In this document: positions 19,871-28,311 of the stretch, piece after piece
Position numbering within the stretch: position 1 is the first letter of the stretch
Layout of the letters: each line of letters opens with the position of its first letter
Assembly: GCA_002077045.2 (NCBI GenBank)
Contig: NAEU01000090.1
Location: forward strand, 1-64,000
Direction: 5' to 3'
Length of the DNA stretch: 64,000 bases
DNA from: Rachicladosporium sp. CCFEE 5018
Taxonomy: Eukaryota > Ascomycota > Dothideomycetes > Cladosporiales > Cladosporiaceae
Made by a program: the position numbers and the translations under genes
Notes under the pieces: model-generated
The model's input: only the letters and a program-made list of their open reading frames with translations
Database searches by the model: none
What the model was told of the DNA's origin: nothing

Positions 19871-22432
19871 ATGCCATCCCACCTGACCCGCCAGGTCTTC
19901 CGCGCCATCATCGCCAACGAACCCATCGTCTCACGTGGATGTCTACGAAGGGTACACACGGGCAATACTAGGACCACACTGAATGGCTCACGACATGTCA
20001 CGAGGGTGAGGAGTCCTCTCCGGATCCATGGAACAGAGCAGCGGAGGTCTCTCTTCGGCCTGAGCTTGTTTCGCTCAAAACCACCCCGAGACTCCAAGGA
20101 CGTCAACTACGAGCCTGGCATCGAGAAGATGATGGAGTACGCCAAGATGGAGCGGATGCGAGCTCGTCTTCCGCCCGTCGAAGATATCATCCAAGCCTGG
20201 CAACAATTCATCGGCGTCAAAAAGGCGAAACGGGACAGGATACAGGACACGCAAGCCGTCCTGCTGTTGCAGACGCTTCGATACTTGAGACGAGAGGCAG
20301 AGCTACAGGGTGAAGCTGTTGCGTTGGACCAGGAGGTGCTTCTCCGAGCTGCTAAGAGGACGAGTCTCGAGCCCGTTGCGCAGAACGCTGTGTACGTGGA
20401 CTTGGCTCGTGAGCTCCATGAGTGCTTGTCGGCTCTACCTTTGAGTGCTGAGAATATGACCTTGTCGTTCGAGTGGTATCTTGGTGCACTGTGCAGCAAC
20501 GGGCAGACTGAACAGGCGCGAAATCTGCTGCTTGATCAGGGTACAGCAGAGCTGAGACCGGATACCGACGTGGCCCAAGATGGGCTCGCGACACCCGGTG
20601 GCTCAGCCATGCGTAGCAATACTCAGCAGCGCTTAGCTGTCCAATGGGCCAGGATACTGAAAGGTTTCGCTCGCGAGCGCAATGAAGAGGGGTTGTTTGC
20701 CACGCTCGACCAGATGCGCGACCTCAGACTCGATACTACGTCGAATCGAGTGGCTCAGGTCATGATTCGGCACCACATGCTCACTGATGATGTCGAGGCT
20801 GTCAAGCATTGGTGGAGTATCCTGCGACCTCACGTTGCGGAAACGTCACCAGATCGTGTCGACGATGAAGACCCGGAGAAAGTGCTACGACGCCTTTTCA
20901 GATGGTGCATGAAGACCGACAATACACAATTCGGACATAATGTCGTCAAAGATGTCGTAGACCGGCACCCGAGTAAGTACATATGGGACTCCGTCTTCCT
21001 CTGGGCCGCGGGCACAAAGAAGAGCGTTGACGAGATTGGGCGGATGATGGACGTCATGGAGAGTGTGAATGAAAGGATCTCGAATCACCTCACAGGCGAA
21101 CAGCGATACGCGGATATAACGACCGTTAATCTTCTGGTTGAATATGCCATTTCCCAGAACGATCCTTACATGGCTGAACGCTTCATCACCCTTGGCCAGC
21201 AGCGCAATATAGAGCCCAGTGCCAAGACTTTCACGCTGCAGATGGACTATCGTCTCAGCGTAGGCGACGTTGATGGCGCGCTCATAGCTTACAAGCATCT
21301 ACAGTCGTCGGACGTTCAATCCTACACCGGCGATGTTCCTGCCGTCAACCGCCTCATCGTCGCCTTGTGTGGCTCCAAACGACATGACTTCGACACGATC
21401 ATGAACGTTGCTGCAGACCTCTCGGACCGCTCTGCGCGTTTCGAACCCATCACGGTCTCCACGCTGAGCATCCTGCATCTTTCTCGTGATGAGATACACG
21501 ATGTCGCGGACCTCCTGAATACGCATGCCTACAGCTATTCTTCCTCAGAACGTACCTTAATCCGCGAAAACCTCATCGCCTTCAGCCTCGACCTCAAAAC
21601 ACAAACATCCCGCGCTTGGGACACATACACCCTCCTCCGCAGCATCTTCGACGAGATGCCTCGCGCTGAACGAACACACCTCATGCTCTCGTTCTTCGCG
21701 CGGCACAGACCGGACATGGCCGTCCACGTATTCCAGCACATGCGCGCGCACTCTCGCGAAGACACGATCCCGAATGCGTCCACATACATCTCAGCATTCA
21801 GCGGCTGCGCGAAGCTCAAAGACCTCGAGAGTTTGGAAGTCGTGCACAACCAGCTCAAGCTAGATTACAATATAGACGTCACGACGACCATGCGCAACAG
21901 CTTGATGCTCTCCTATACGGCCTGCGAGATGCCCCGACGAGCCCTAGATTTTTGGGACGAGATTGTGGCGAGTAGGGAGGGCCCGAGTGTGAGCTCTGTG
22001 CATGCTGCTTTGAGGGCGTGCGAGAAGAGTCCATTCGGCGATCTCAAGGCACTAGATATCTGGGCGAGGCTCCGACGAAACCGCATCGAGCTTTCCACTG
22101 ATCTTTGGGCTTCTTACATCGCCGCACTCGCGGGCAATGGCGACAACGAGCTCGCCATATCTGCGCTGGAAGAAGCCATCGAGAAAGGCGAGCTCAGCCT
22201 CAGCAGCGCGAAGGCTGTGAAGGATGGCGGCGTCGGCGAGCCTGTCGATAGTGGTGTGCTGGTGCTAGGGAGTCTGTATAGCGCTGCGCCGGGGCAGGTG
22301 AAGCAGCAGGAGATTGAGGCGTGGGCCAAGGAGCAGCATCCGGAGGTTTGGGAGAGGGTTGAGGAGGTTGGGTGGGAGGAGGATGAGAATGGGATGAGAG
22401 CGGTGAGGGTGGAGAGGGGCATGGAGCCTTGA
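19871..22432 (+). CDS. Mitochondrial PPR-type protein, probably complex I assembly factor CIA84-like
   Basis: Single exon, 853 aa. The N-terminus is Arg-rich and nearly free of acids (LTRQVFRAII, then RRSLFGLSLF), a mitochondrial targeting signal. It is followed by a conserved-looking EPGIEKMMEYAKMERMR segment. The remainder is almost entirely helical with 35-residue-like helix pairs (for example VNRLIVALCGS, YISAFSGCAKLKDLES and NSLMLSYTACEMPRRAL), the texture of pentatricopeptide repeats. The overall order, targeting peptide then FFGL/RSKP then EPG then helical repeats, resembles Neurospora CIA84, which assists assembly of the membrane arm of respiratory complex I. That identity rests on memory and needs alignment; a general RNA-binding PPR protein is the alternative. 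The gene is divergent from RSM18 with about 240 bp between starts. Confidence 0.75.
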   Translation: MPSHLTRQVFRAIIANEPIVSRGCLRRVHTGNTRTTLNGSRHVTRVRSPLRIHGTEQRRSLFGLSLFRSKPPRDSKDVNYEPGIEKMMEYAKMERMRARLPPVEDIIQAWQQFIGVKKAKRDRIQDTQAVLLLQTLRYLRREAELQGEAVALDQEVLLRAAKRTSLEPVAQNAVYVDLARELHECLSALPLSAENMTLSFEWYLGALCSNGQTEQARNLLLDQGTAELRPDTDVAQDGLATPGGSAMRSNTQQRLAVQWARILKGFARERNEEGLFATLDQMRDLRLDTTSNRVAQVMIRHHMLTDDVEAVKHWWSILRPHVAETSPDRVDDEDPEKVLRRLFRWCMKTDNTQFGHNVVKDVVDRHPSKYIWDSVFLWAAGTKKSVDEIGRMMDVMESVNERISNHLTGEQRYADITTVNLLVEYAISQNDPYMAERFITLGQQRNIEPSAKTFTLQMDYRLSVGDVDGALIAYKHLQSSDVQSYTGDVPAVNRLIVALCGSKRHDFDTIMNVAADLSDRSARFEPITVSTLSILHLSRDEIHDVADLLNTHAYSYSSSERTLIRENLIAFSLDLKTQTSRAWDTYTLLRSIFDEMPRAERTHLMLSFFARHRPDMAVHVFQHMRAHSREDTIPNASTYISAFSGCAKLKDLESLEVVHNQLKLDYNIDVTTTMRNSLMLSYTACEMPRRALDFWDEIVASREGPSVSSVHAALRACEKSPFGDLKALDIWARLRRNRIELSTDLWASYIAALAGNGDNELAISALEEAIEKGELSLSSAKAVKDGGVGEPVDSGVLVLGSLYSAAPGQVKQQEIEAWAKEQHPEVWERVEEVGWEEDENGMRAVRVERGMEP

Positions 22433-23199
22433 TAGACGACGGTTCAGTATTACACGGACCTGTCTGAAAGCCTACGTGCTCCGTCACACGCTTCGATAGT
22501 CGTGGCGGTCCCTCGGTGTGTTCCCACACCGGCTCACGTGTGAAACAGGATGTCACCACATTGGGACTAGCGTAGGGTCACGTGCCTCCGCGTTGATATC
22601 GCGAGTCGTTGGTGGGAGTCGTGGCTGGAGATATGCGCTCACAATTGGTTAACAAGCTGATTGACCCCTGTACACACTCATGCACGCTCAGCATAGCCGC
22701 ATTGTGCTTCATGGGAAGCCATGGAGTATCATGTCATCGTATTGTGCGTTATACAATTGTTGTGCTCTCCGGAAGTGTGACATCGTGTGAGCCACGTTAA
22801 GCACTCATCAAATGAGTAAATGTAGCGCGACTCCTACGATTGTGGGACATGTTTCCCACGACCTTTCCTGCGGTCTGCCCAAGGTGGAAGCCATCAAAGT
22901 CTGCAACAACGATATGATACAGGACGTTCTTCTGCAATCCATGCGACACGCGCCAGGTAGGCGAGGATTTGGGAGGCACTTAAGGAACCCACCGAACTGG
23001 ACTATTCGCGCGTTCGCCTATGCCTTACGCACAAGGCAGAACTGACACTGAAGCACAGGGCTGGCCAGCCGCTATATTCGTTGATCGATAAAGGTGCCGT
23101 CGAGTCCATTTTCAAGCCAAGCACACCTTCATCTTCGAACCATCCGGCTGTCGCTTCGACTTCTCGACCAGCCTCTACCGTAGGAGACATTCTTCAGGC
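22433..23199. other. Intergenic, about 0.77 kb, no gene seen
   Basis: 3' flank of the PPR gene and the upstream region of the first microprotein copy. Only short random-looking frames occur. No repeat boundary or transposon end was recognised. Confidence 0.4.
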
Positions 23200-23485
23200 A
23201 TGACCATGGACTCGAATACCCTCATTCAACTACTGTTTGGACTGATCGCTAGTCTACTTGGTATGGGAGCAATCTGGATAGCTTGGAAAGCCGCGAAGGG
23301 TATGCTCTTTGTCGGCTGCATGGACAAGAGCCAAGTGTTGACGATCAACTGTAACAGGTCACTCTACTCCATCTCAGCACACAAGACCACTCCTCCCGCT
23401 GCACGAGCTCTTGGATCGATCACCTTCAAGTCGTCGCTTACGAATGATGCTCGAGATCGACGACGCAGGACTTGTCTCGCGGTAG
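23200..23485 (+). CDS. Small single-pass membrane protein, tandem copy 1 (75 aa)
   Basis: Two exons: 23200-23299 and 23358-23485, with a 58-bp intron (GTATGC...AACAG) splitting a Gly codon. The product is 75 aa, or 73 if the second ATG at 23206 is used. Residues 7-28 form one transmembrane helix (IQLLFGLIASLLGMGAIW, then IAWKAAKG). A short basic/polar tail follows with LLPLHELLD and RRLRMMLEIDD. A second copy of exactly the same spliced length lies at 25323-25610 and shares both blocks, which supports the intron and the frame. In exon 2 most differences between the copies fall at third codon positions. I do not recognise a function; single-pass fungal microproteins of this type are generally annotated as hypothetical. 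A charged tail after the helix suggests a membrane tether or small regulatory subunit (inference only). Confidence 0.72.
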
Positions 23486-24098
23486 CTGGACTGGAGTTCA
23501 TATGTTCGCATGGAAGCTAGGTTCGTCCGTATGGGAGACTTGATGGGCATTTGTGCCTAGTGCTAATTATCGTGTAGACGCATCGTCCACTGTGCAGGTA
23601 CTGCAGTGTCAGCGACTGGTGATCTCGGACGATTGTGGATGGCATACAGCTGTTGGCAAAGTGAGATTGGCGGAACGACGATGCTCGGTCGCATGGCGTT
23701 TGTCCTCGTATGCAACGATACATTGGAGTCACTACCGTCTCCGTGTAGTTGAGTGCCAGACTCGGTATACAGTCGCTCATGGAGACCACTAAGCGGACAC
23801 TCACATACCTCCGTCGCACATCGTCACGTAATCGAAGTTCACGCGGACGTGACAGCGGCAGGAGATACGATCGGACGAGCGTGCCGATGAGGCAGGCAGC
23901 GGAACGGAATGTATAGTGTCATGCTAAAACCATCTCGACATTTCCGTATGTCTGAAACGCAAGGCGTACTCCATCTACTCCAGCTTTCGTGCCAGAGCGG
24001 TAGATCTCTGCACCCATGAGAGGCAGAATGCAAGCAAGCAGACAGCGGGCCATCGCGGGTCCGCTCCCCAGACGGTGCATCGAGCTTCGCTGTGGTGA
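23486..24098. other. Intergenic, about 0.6 kb, no gene seen
   Basis: Lies between microprotein copy 1 and the decayed minus-strand gene. Short overlapping frames only; nothing supported. Confidence 0.35.
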
Positions 24099-24692
24099 TC
24101 ATGGTCTTGGAAGTGGTGTATCTCCGTCATCAGAGGAGTTGAGGTAGCCGACCCAGTATTTGAGCAGCGGCGCTTCGTGAAAGCTCGGCGTGTACGAGTC
24201 GTCGTCGCCATTGTAGCCACGTCGCGTTGCGCGCGCAGGATCCGATCTGACCTCCACCACGTTCTGACACTCCTGCGCGTTGGACCAGGGCTTCCTCATG
24301 ATCGCCTATGCCAGCTCACAGTCGCGAAACAAGTGCCGCCTGAGGCACTCACCGACGGGCTGCGGCGCAGTATGCGATCGCTTGTTTCAAGGAGTTGCCC
24401 CGAAATTCAGCCACTTGATCTGCCATATTCAGAGCTATTGGCCAGGCGGGATACTCGGCGTGCAATCCGTTGCATATCTCACGCACGTTGAGCATAGCCG
24501 CATCGCCGGCCCAGTCAGTCGGGCTCGAATCCTCTCTGCGATCGTAATGTGCTGTCCGCCGTTGTACACACGGCAGCAGGCTTGATAATCTGCTCGATGT
24601 TCGTGCGCAGAGCGGGCGCTGCAGAAGTCCAACGCGTCCACTCGCTGTACATTTCTGAAACTCTGGACGAGCGCAGGGTGGTCGAGCATCAT
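24099..24692 (-). pseudogene. Decayed gene of unknown family (frame broken at least twice)
   Basis: Reading the minus strand from 24692, protein-like segments occur one after another but in different frames. First comes MMLDHPALVQSFRNVQRVD. A helical segment with ALRTNIEQIIKPAAV follows in the next frame. Then comes a third frame with DWAGDAAMLNVREICNGL and ALNMADQVAEF, running to a GTGAGT donor. After a GCATAG acceptor a segment with MRKPWSNAQECQNVVEV and LLKYWVGYLNSSDDGD ends at 24099. The GTGAGT...CATAG pair looks like a genuine intron, but its phases do not match by one base. The whole reads like one helical protein broken by small indels. I do not recognise the family. The gene lies within the microprotein island, consistent with a fast-changing region. 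Confidence 0.45.
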
Positions 24693-24949
24693 GAATTTGA
24701 AGAGTGCCTATCTGGGCGACGTCAATCAGTCAGTGGTATGGTCAATGTGGTCCCAGCCTCCCCGAATGTGTCGCCAAGTTGTCCGATTGGTTGCAACTCA
24801 TGATCGTACACTTCCCATCGACGACTTTTGAGTCAACAACGCTGCTCGTATGTTATCACACCTGTTCGATCTCACAATCAGAGGCGGACATTCAATAATA
24901 AGCAAGCCAGATTCGATCCTTCGACAAAGCATAACTCCTTCCGGCGACT

Positions 24950-24991
24950 ATGGACGCAAACACCATCATCGAATTACTGTTCGGCTTGATT
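24950..24991 (+). pseudogene. Truncated middle copy of the small membrane protein (first 14 codons only)
   Basis: The ATG at 24950 opens MDANTIIELLFGLI, matching the first 14 residues of the two full copies, then identity stops inside the transmembrane helix. The frame continues with unrelated residues to 25276, without the AIW(M/I)AW motif, the split Gly codon or the LEIDD tail. No sign of the missing part was found in the next 300 bp before the third copy. It is best read as a 3'-truncated duplicate. A longer, divergent protein using the open frame is possible but unsupported. Confidence 0.6.
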
Positions 24992-25322
24992 CTGAGGCGG
25001 AAGACTTTCGTGACTTCTGACCCAAGGCTAAGATCGTGGCGCGGTGTTCTGGCGGGTCTATTTTTTACACGGGACGGCCCGATACGCCGCGTCCCTTATC
25101 ATCCCGGTGCACGTCAGACGCGTGCGGGCGTGGCATGTGACAAAAGTACCATAGCGAACCCCGGCTTCAACACCGAATGTAGATGGGTATCTCGCGGCAT
25201 CTTTGCGCCATGCGGTTTCGATATGAAGTCCATTAACAAACATACTCGTAGAACCGACATAACCCTCGAATGGTAGAGTGAACAAGCATCTGCATACCAT
25301 ACCCTGCTCTTTACTTAAACCA

Positions 25323-25610
25323 ATGGACGCCAACACCCTCGTACAACTACTTTTCGGCCTAATCGCAAGTCTGCTAGGCATTGGAGCTATATGGATGGCT
25401 TGGAGGGCCGCACAAGGTCCTCGCTCGTCATCGCAATGTAATGGATTCACGACTGGACTGACACATTGATGTCTAGGTCATTTCACACAGACTCGTCCGA
25501 ACATACCAGTCCTCCCTCTGTACGAGCTACTCGACCACATCGCAGCGGGCCGCCGTATGCGAATGATTTTGGAAATCGACGACAACGGACAAGCGCTTCG
25601 TCCAGCGTAG
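25323..25610 (+). CDS. Small single-pass membrane protein, tandem copy 3 (75 aa)
   Basis: Two exons: 25323-25416 and 25477-25610, with a 60-bp intron ending GTCTAG and again splitting a Gly codon; 75 aa. The helix VQLLFGLIASLLGIGAIW plus MAWRAAQG matches copy 1 almost residue for residue, and the tail repeats LPL-ELLD, RRMRM and LEIDD. The donor here is GTCCTC, weaker than GTATGC in copy 1, so splicing may be poor or another donor may be used. If unspliced, the first frame ends at 25467-25469. Exon 2 also carries another long open frame (to 25762), but the pattern of silent changes between copies supports the frame given here. Function unknown. Confidence 0.68.
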
Positions 25611-26069
25611 GGGATCTCGTTGAGGAGGATCAAGATCGACTATTGGCCACACTTGGGGTAGGATCTGGACTGGTCGTGCAGACCGGGTGCTGGAGTGGAG
25701 ATACTCGGATCCGAGTCCCGGGTGCGGGAGAGATCAACTTCAGGACAAAGTGTGGGTGTTGACGGCGTCGAAGGGAAGAGAGGCGGTTGGAGTCCGATGT
25801 ATGTATCTCACATGTCACAACCATGTAAGGCGTAGCTTCATCAGTTGAGTAGTCAAGTGAGTGTTGGACAGTTCGCCAGCTCCTGTCGCGTCCCTGGGTA
25901 TTGGTGTTATTGACTTTTCTGGACCCGACGATCTTGACGCGTAGGCTGAGGGTTCGGTCGTCTGCGGTCGATTCGTCCAATCGTAGGGTCGTTGATGAAT
26001 CCGCAACGGAGTGATGTTGTCCCTGATACCACCAGTGTTCCCAATTTGGGAGCCGACAGCAGTAATTGC
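25611..26069. other. Intergenic, about 0.46 kb
   Basis: Separates microprotein copy 3 from the 3' end of the convergent GatB gene. A frame that overlaps exon 2 of copy 3 runs on to 25762, but it lacks support. Confidence 0.35.
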
Positions 26070-27899
26070 TCACTCTGCCAGTATTCGCTCAATCACCTCT
26101 TTCGCCCTTCCAGGCTCGATCGTCCCCCCGTCTCCCCTTCGCACCATCTGACCGACGAACCACATGATCTTCCCTTTCTGTCCCTTCTCTTTGACAGCAG
26201 CAACCATCCCAGGATTCTCATCCATGATCGTACGAGCCAATTCAGTGTACTCATCGTCTGACAGCGGGCGAAGCAGAAGACCCAGATCATGGATCAAATC
26301 GTCGACTCCTCGTGTAGTCGATCCATCGTTGGCATAATCGAGCAATTGCTTCGCCGTACCAGAGGTGATCTCGCCGCGTGTCAGGTACGCAATGATGTTG
26401 ACCAGATCGATGGGATACATCTTCAGATCGGACCAGCTCAAATTCTTTGCTGTCAGGAAACCGCCAATCTCATGCAGGACCCAATTGCCAGCCAATCTGC
26501 CAAGCTTCAAGTCGTCAATATCGATCAAGCGGGGGTGAAGTAGCTCGACTGTGGCTTCCATGAAGTCCAGACGGTCGCCGTCGTCCAATGCAACAATCGT
26601 ACGAGCGTCTTTTTCGGTGAGGCCATACTCGCGTTGCACCCGTCCAATAGTGGCATCAGGCAACTCGGGGAGACTGCTGCGCAACTGATCGATCAGATCG
26701 TTCCCAATGATCAATGGAGGTAAGTCGGCGTCAGGCATGTATCGATAATCGACTTCGCCTTCTTTGCCTCGTAGTCGCGTCGTCTCGGTCGATCCGAGCG
26801 ACCAACCTCTGGTTTCGCCAGCAATGGTTCCACCTGCTTCCAGTACAGAGATCTGCCGATCACGTTCAGCAACAATCGCATCCTCGACAGCCTTGAAGGA
26901 GCTCAAATTCTTAATCTCTGTCCGTCGACCCAGACCAGCGACGCCACTGTAAGAAGAGTCGCCAAGCGTCCCACGCTGTCGCACTGATACATTGACGTCA
27001 GCACGCAGGCCACCAAGCTCCATACCTGTAGTGCACGCATCGACTGCCTTCAGCACTCCCTGCAGCTTGCGCACCACCGCAGCTGCAGTCTGCGGCGAAT
27101 GAATGTGCGGCAACGTGATAATCTCGATCAGTGGATGCCCAGAGCGATTGTAGTCGATGTGGTATTTCGATTGCGGATGGTGCGTAGTCTTCGCAGTATC
27201 TTGCTCCATCTGTATCTGCTTGATGCCGATATTCAGACTTCGTGCGCCCAGAAGCTCCTCCTGAGGAACCCCATCTTCGGCAGTAAGCTCCAGTACGCCG
27301 TCCTTGGCAAACGGCTGATAGTACTGCGTGATCTGATATCCGTTCGGTTGGTCCCAGTGAAAGTAGTGCTTCCTATCCCAGCCACTCTTCCGTTGTACAT
27401 CACAGCCGAGTGCGATGGCCGCCCTCAGGGCTGGCAGAAGCGTAGCCACCTGGAACTGAGGCTGAGACCCAGGTAGTGCTGCATCGAAGGCTGCGACATT
27501 GCTGTTTGGCACTGCAGTGCTGTCTCCCGATGCGGCAGTAGCAGAGGAGAAGAGCTTGCAAGCGGTGTTCAGCTCAGCGTGCACCTCAATTCCTACAGTG
27601 AGCTCCCACTTCTCCAACCGCGCAATAGCTGCATCATTTTGTCTTAGTCCACGAGTAGCTTTGGCATCGGCCTTCTTTCGCTTCGCCTCATCCTTCAGGT
27701 GCTTGCGAAGGGGGACGGCGTTGGGCGGAGAAGCAGTGGAGACCTGCAGCCCGCGCGACTGGAGCCATTTCGACACGTAGCATGGCCGGGTGGTGTATCC
27801 AGGCCTTGTGTACAGCGCTGGCAGGGCTTTCAGCAATCGAAGTCGCACGGACGGCACGCTCATCACATTGGACGTGTGAGGTGTTGATAAAGGTAGCAC
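26070..27899 (-). CDS. PET112: Glutamyl-tRNA(Gln) amidotransferase subunit B, mitochondrial (GatB/Pet112)
   Basis: Single exon, 609 aa. Starts at 27899 or at the second ATG (27863); both leave an Arg-rich targeting peptide of roughly 50-60 residues. The catalytic-scaffold domain begins near residue 100 with WELTVGIEVHAEL and continues through HYFHWDQPNGYQITQ, IEIITLPH, GLRADVNVSVR and YRYMPDADLPPL, all typical GatB blocks. The C-terminal helical GatB/YqeY domain (LIHDLGLLLRPL... ending VIERILAE) is complete. With GatA/Her2 and GatF/GatC partners it converts Glu-tRNA(Gln) to Gln-tRNA(Gln) in the mitochondrial matrix, since the organelle lacks a glutaminyl-tRNA synthetase. Length and motifs show no defect. 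It is oriented towards the microprotein island and shares an upstream region of about 0.4 kb only with the 3' end of the CorA gene. Confidence 0.96.
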   Translation of the reverse strand: MLPLSTPHTSNVMSVPSVRLRLLKALPALYTRPGYTTRPCYVSKWLQSRGLQVSTASPPNAVPLRKHLKDEAKRKKADAKATRGLRQNDAAIARLEKWELTVGIEVHAELNTACKLFSSATAASGDSTAVPNSNVAAFDAALPGSQPQFQVATLLPALRAAIALGCDVQRKSGWDRKHYFHWDQPNGYQITQYYQPFAKDGVLELTAEDGVPQEELLGARSLNIGIKQIQMEQDTAKTTHHPQSKYHIDYNRSGHPLIEIITLPHIHSPQTAAAVVRKLQGVLKAVDACTTGMELGGLRADVNVSVRQRGTLGDSSYSGVAGLGRRTEIKNLSSFKAVEDAIVAERDRQISVLEAGGTIAGETRGWSLGSTETTRLRGKEGEVDYRYMPDADLPPLIIGNDLIDQLRSSLPELPDATIGRVQREYGLTEKDARTIVALDDGDRLDFMEATVELLHPRLIDIDDLKLGRLAGNWVLHEIGGFLTAKNLSWSDLKMYPIDLVNIIAYLTRGEITSGTAKQLLDYANDGSTTRGVDDLIHDLGLLLRPLSDDEYTELARTIMDENPGMVAAVKEKGQKGKIMWFVGQMVRRGDGGTIEPGRAKEVIERILAE

Positions 27900-28311
27900 G
27901 CTCTGGCGAAGTGGAGACTCGCGATTCTTGGCAGCTCTTAGTCAGCTGCACTCCACCACTCCACCATAGAAGGTGAAACGTCGCCCGTGACGTAGGGATG
28001 TATGCTTGTGCTCTCACGGACAGAGGATGCACTGAAGTGCCACTCACAGATTCAAGGACGGCAGCTCGAGAGGTGGACGACGACCGAGGAGATACCAGCG
28101 CGCGTTCTGACCATGATCGCGGCAGATGCGTGAGTCCGGAGAATCCAGTTGGACGCTATAATCAACGCCACGCCTCAACCTTAGTCCTGTAGTCTTACAT
28201 GCCGACCTTCGAGTCCAGCTGCACTGCCTATCTATACCCATATCACCCCAGCCAAGACTCCGAACTCCACCAAATGACCCGATTTGCCATGGCTTCCAAG
28301 AGTCTCTCATT

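Noticed and set aside
24490..24545. tRNA-like T-arm string (GGCTCGAATCCTC)
   Set aside because: No matching acceptor, D or anticodon stems could be built around it.
25466..25762. Second open frame through exon 2 of microprotein copy 3
   Set aside because: Substitutions relative to copy 1 are silent mainly in the other frame, and copy 1 does not preserve this one.
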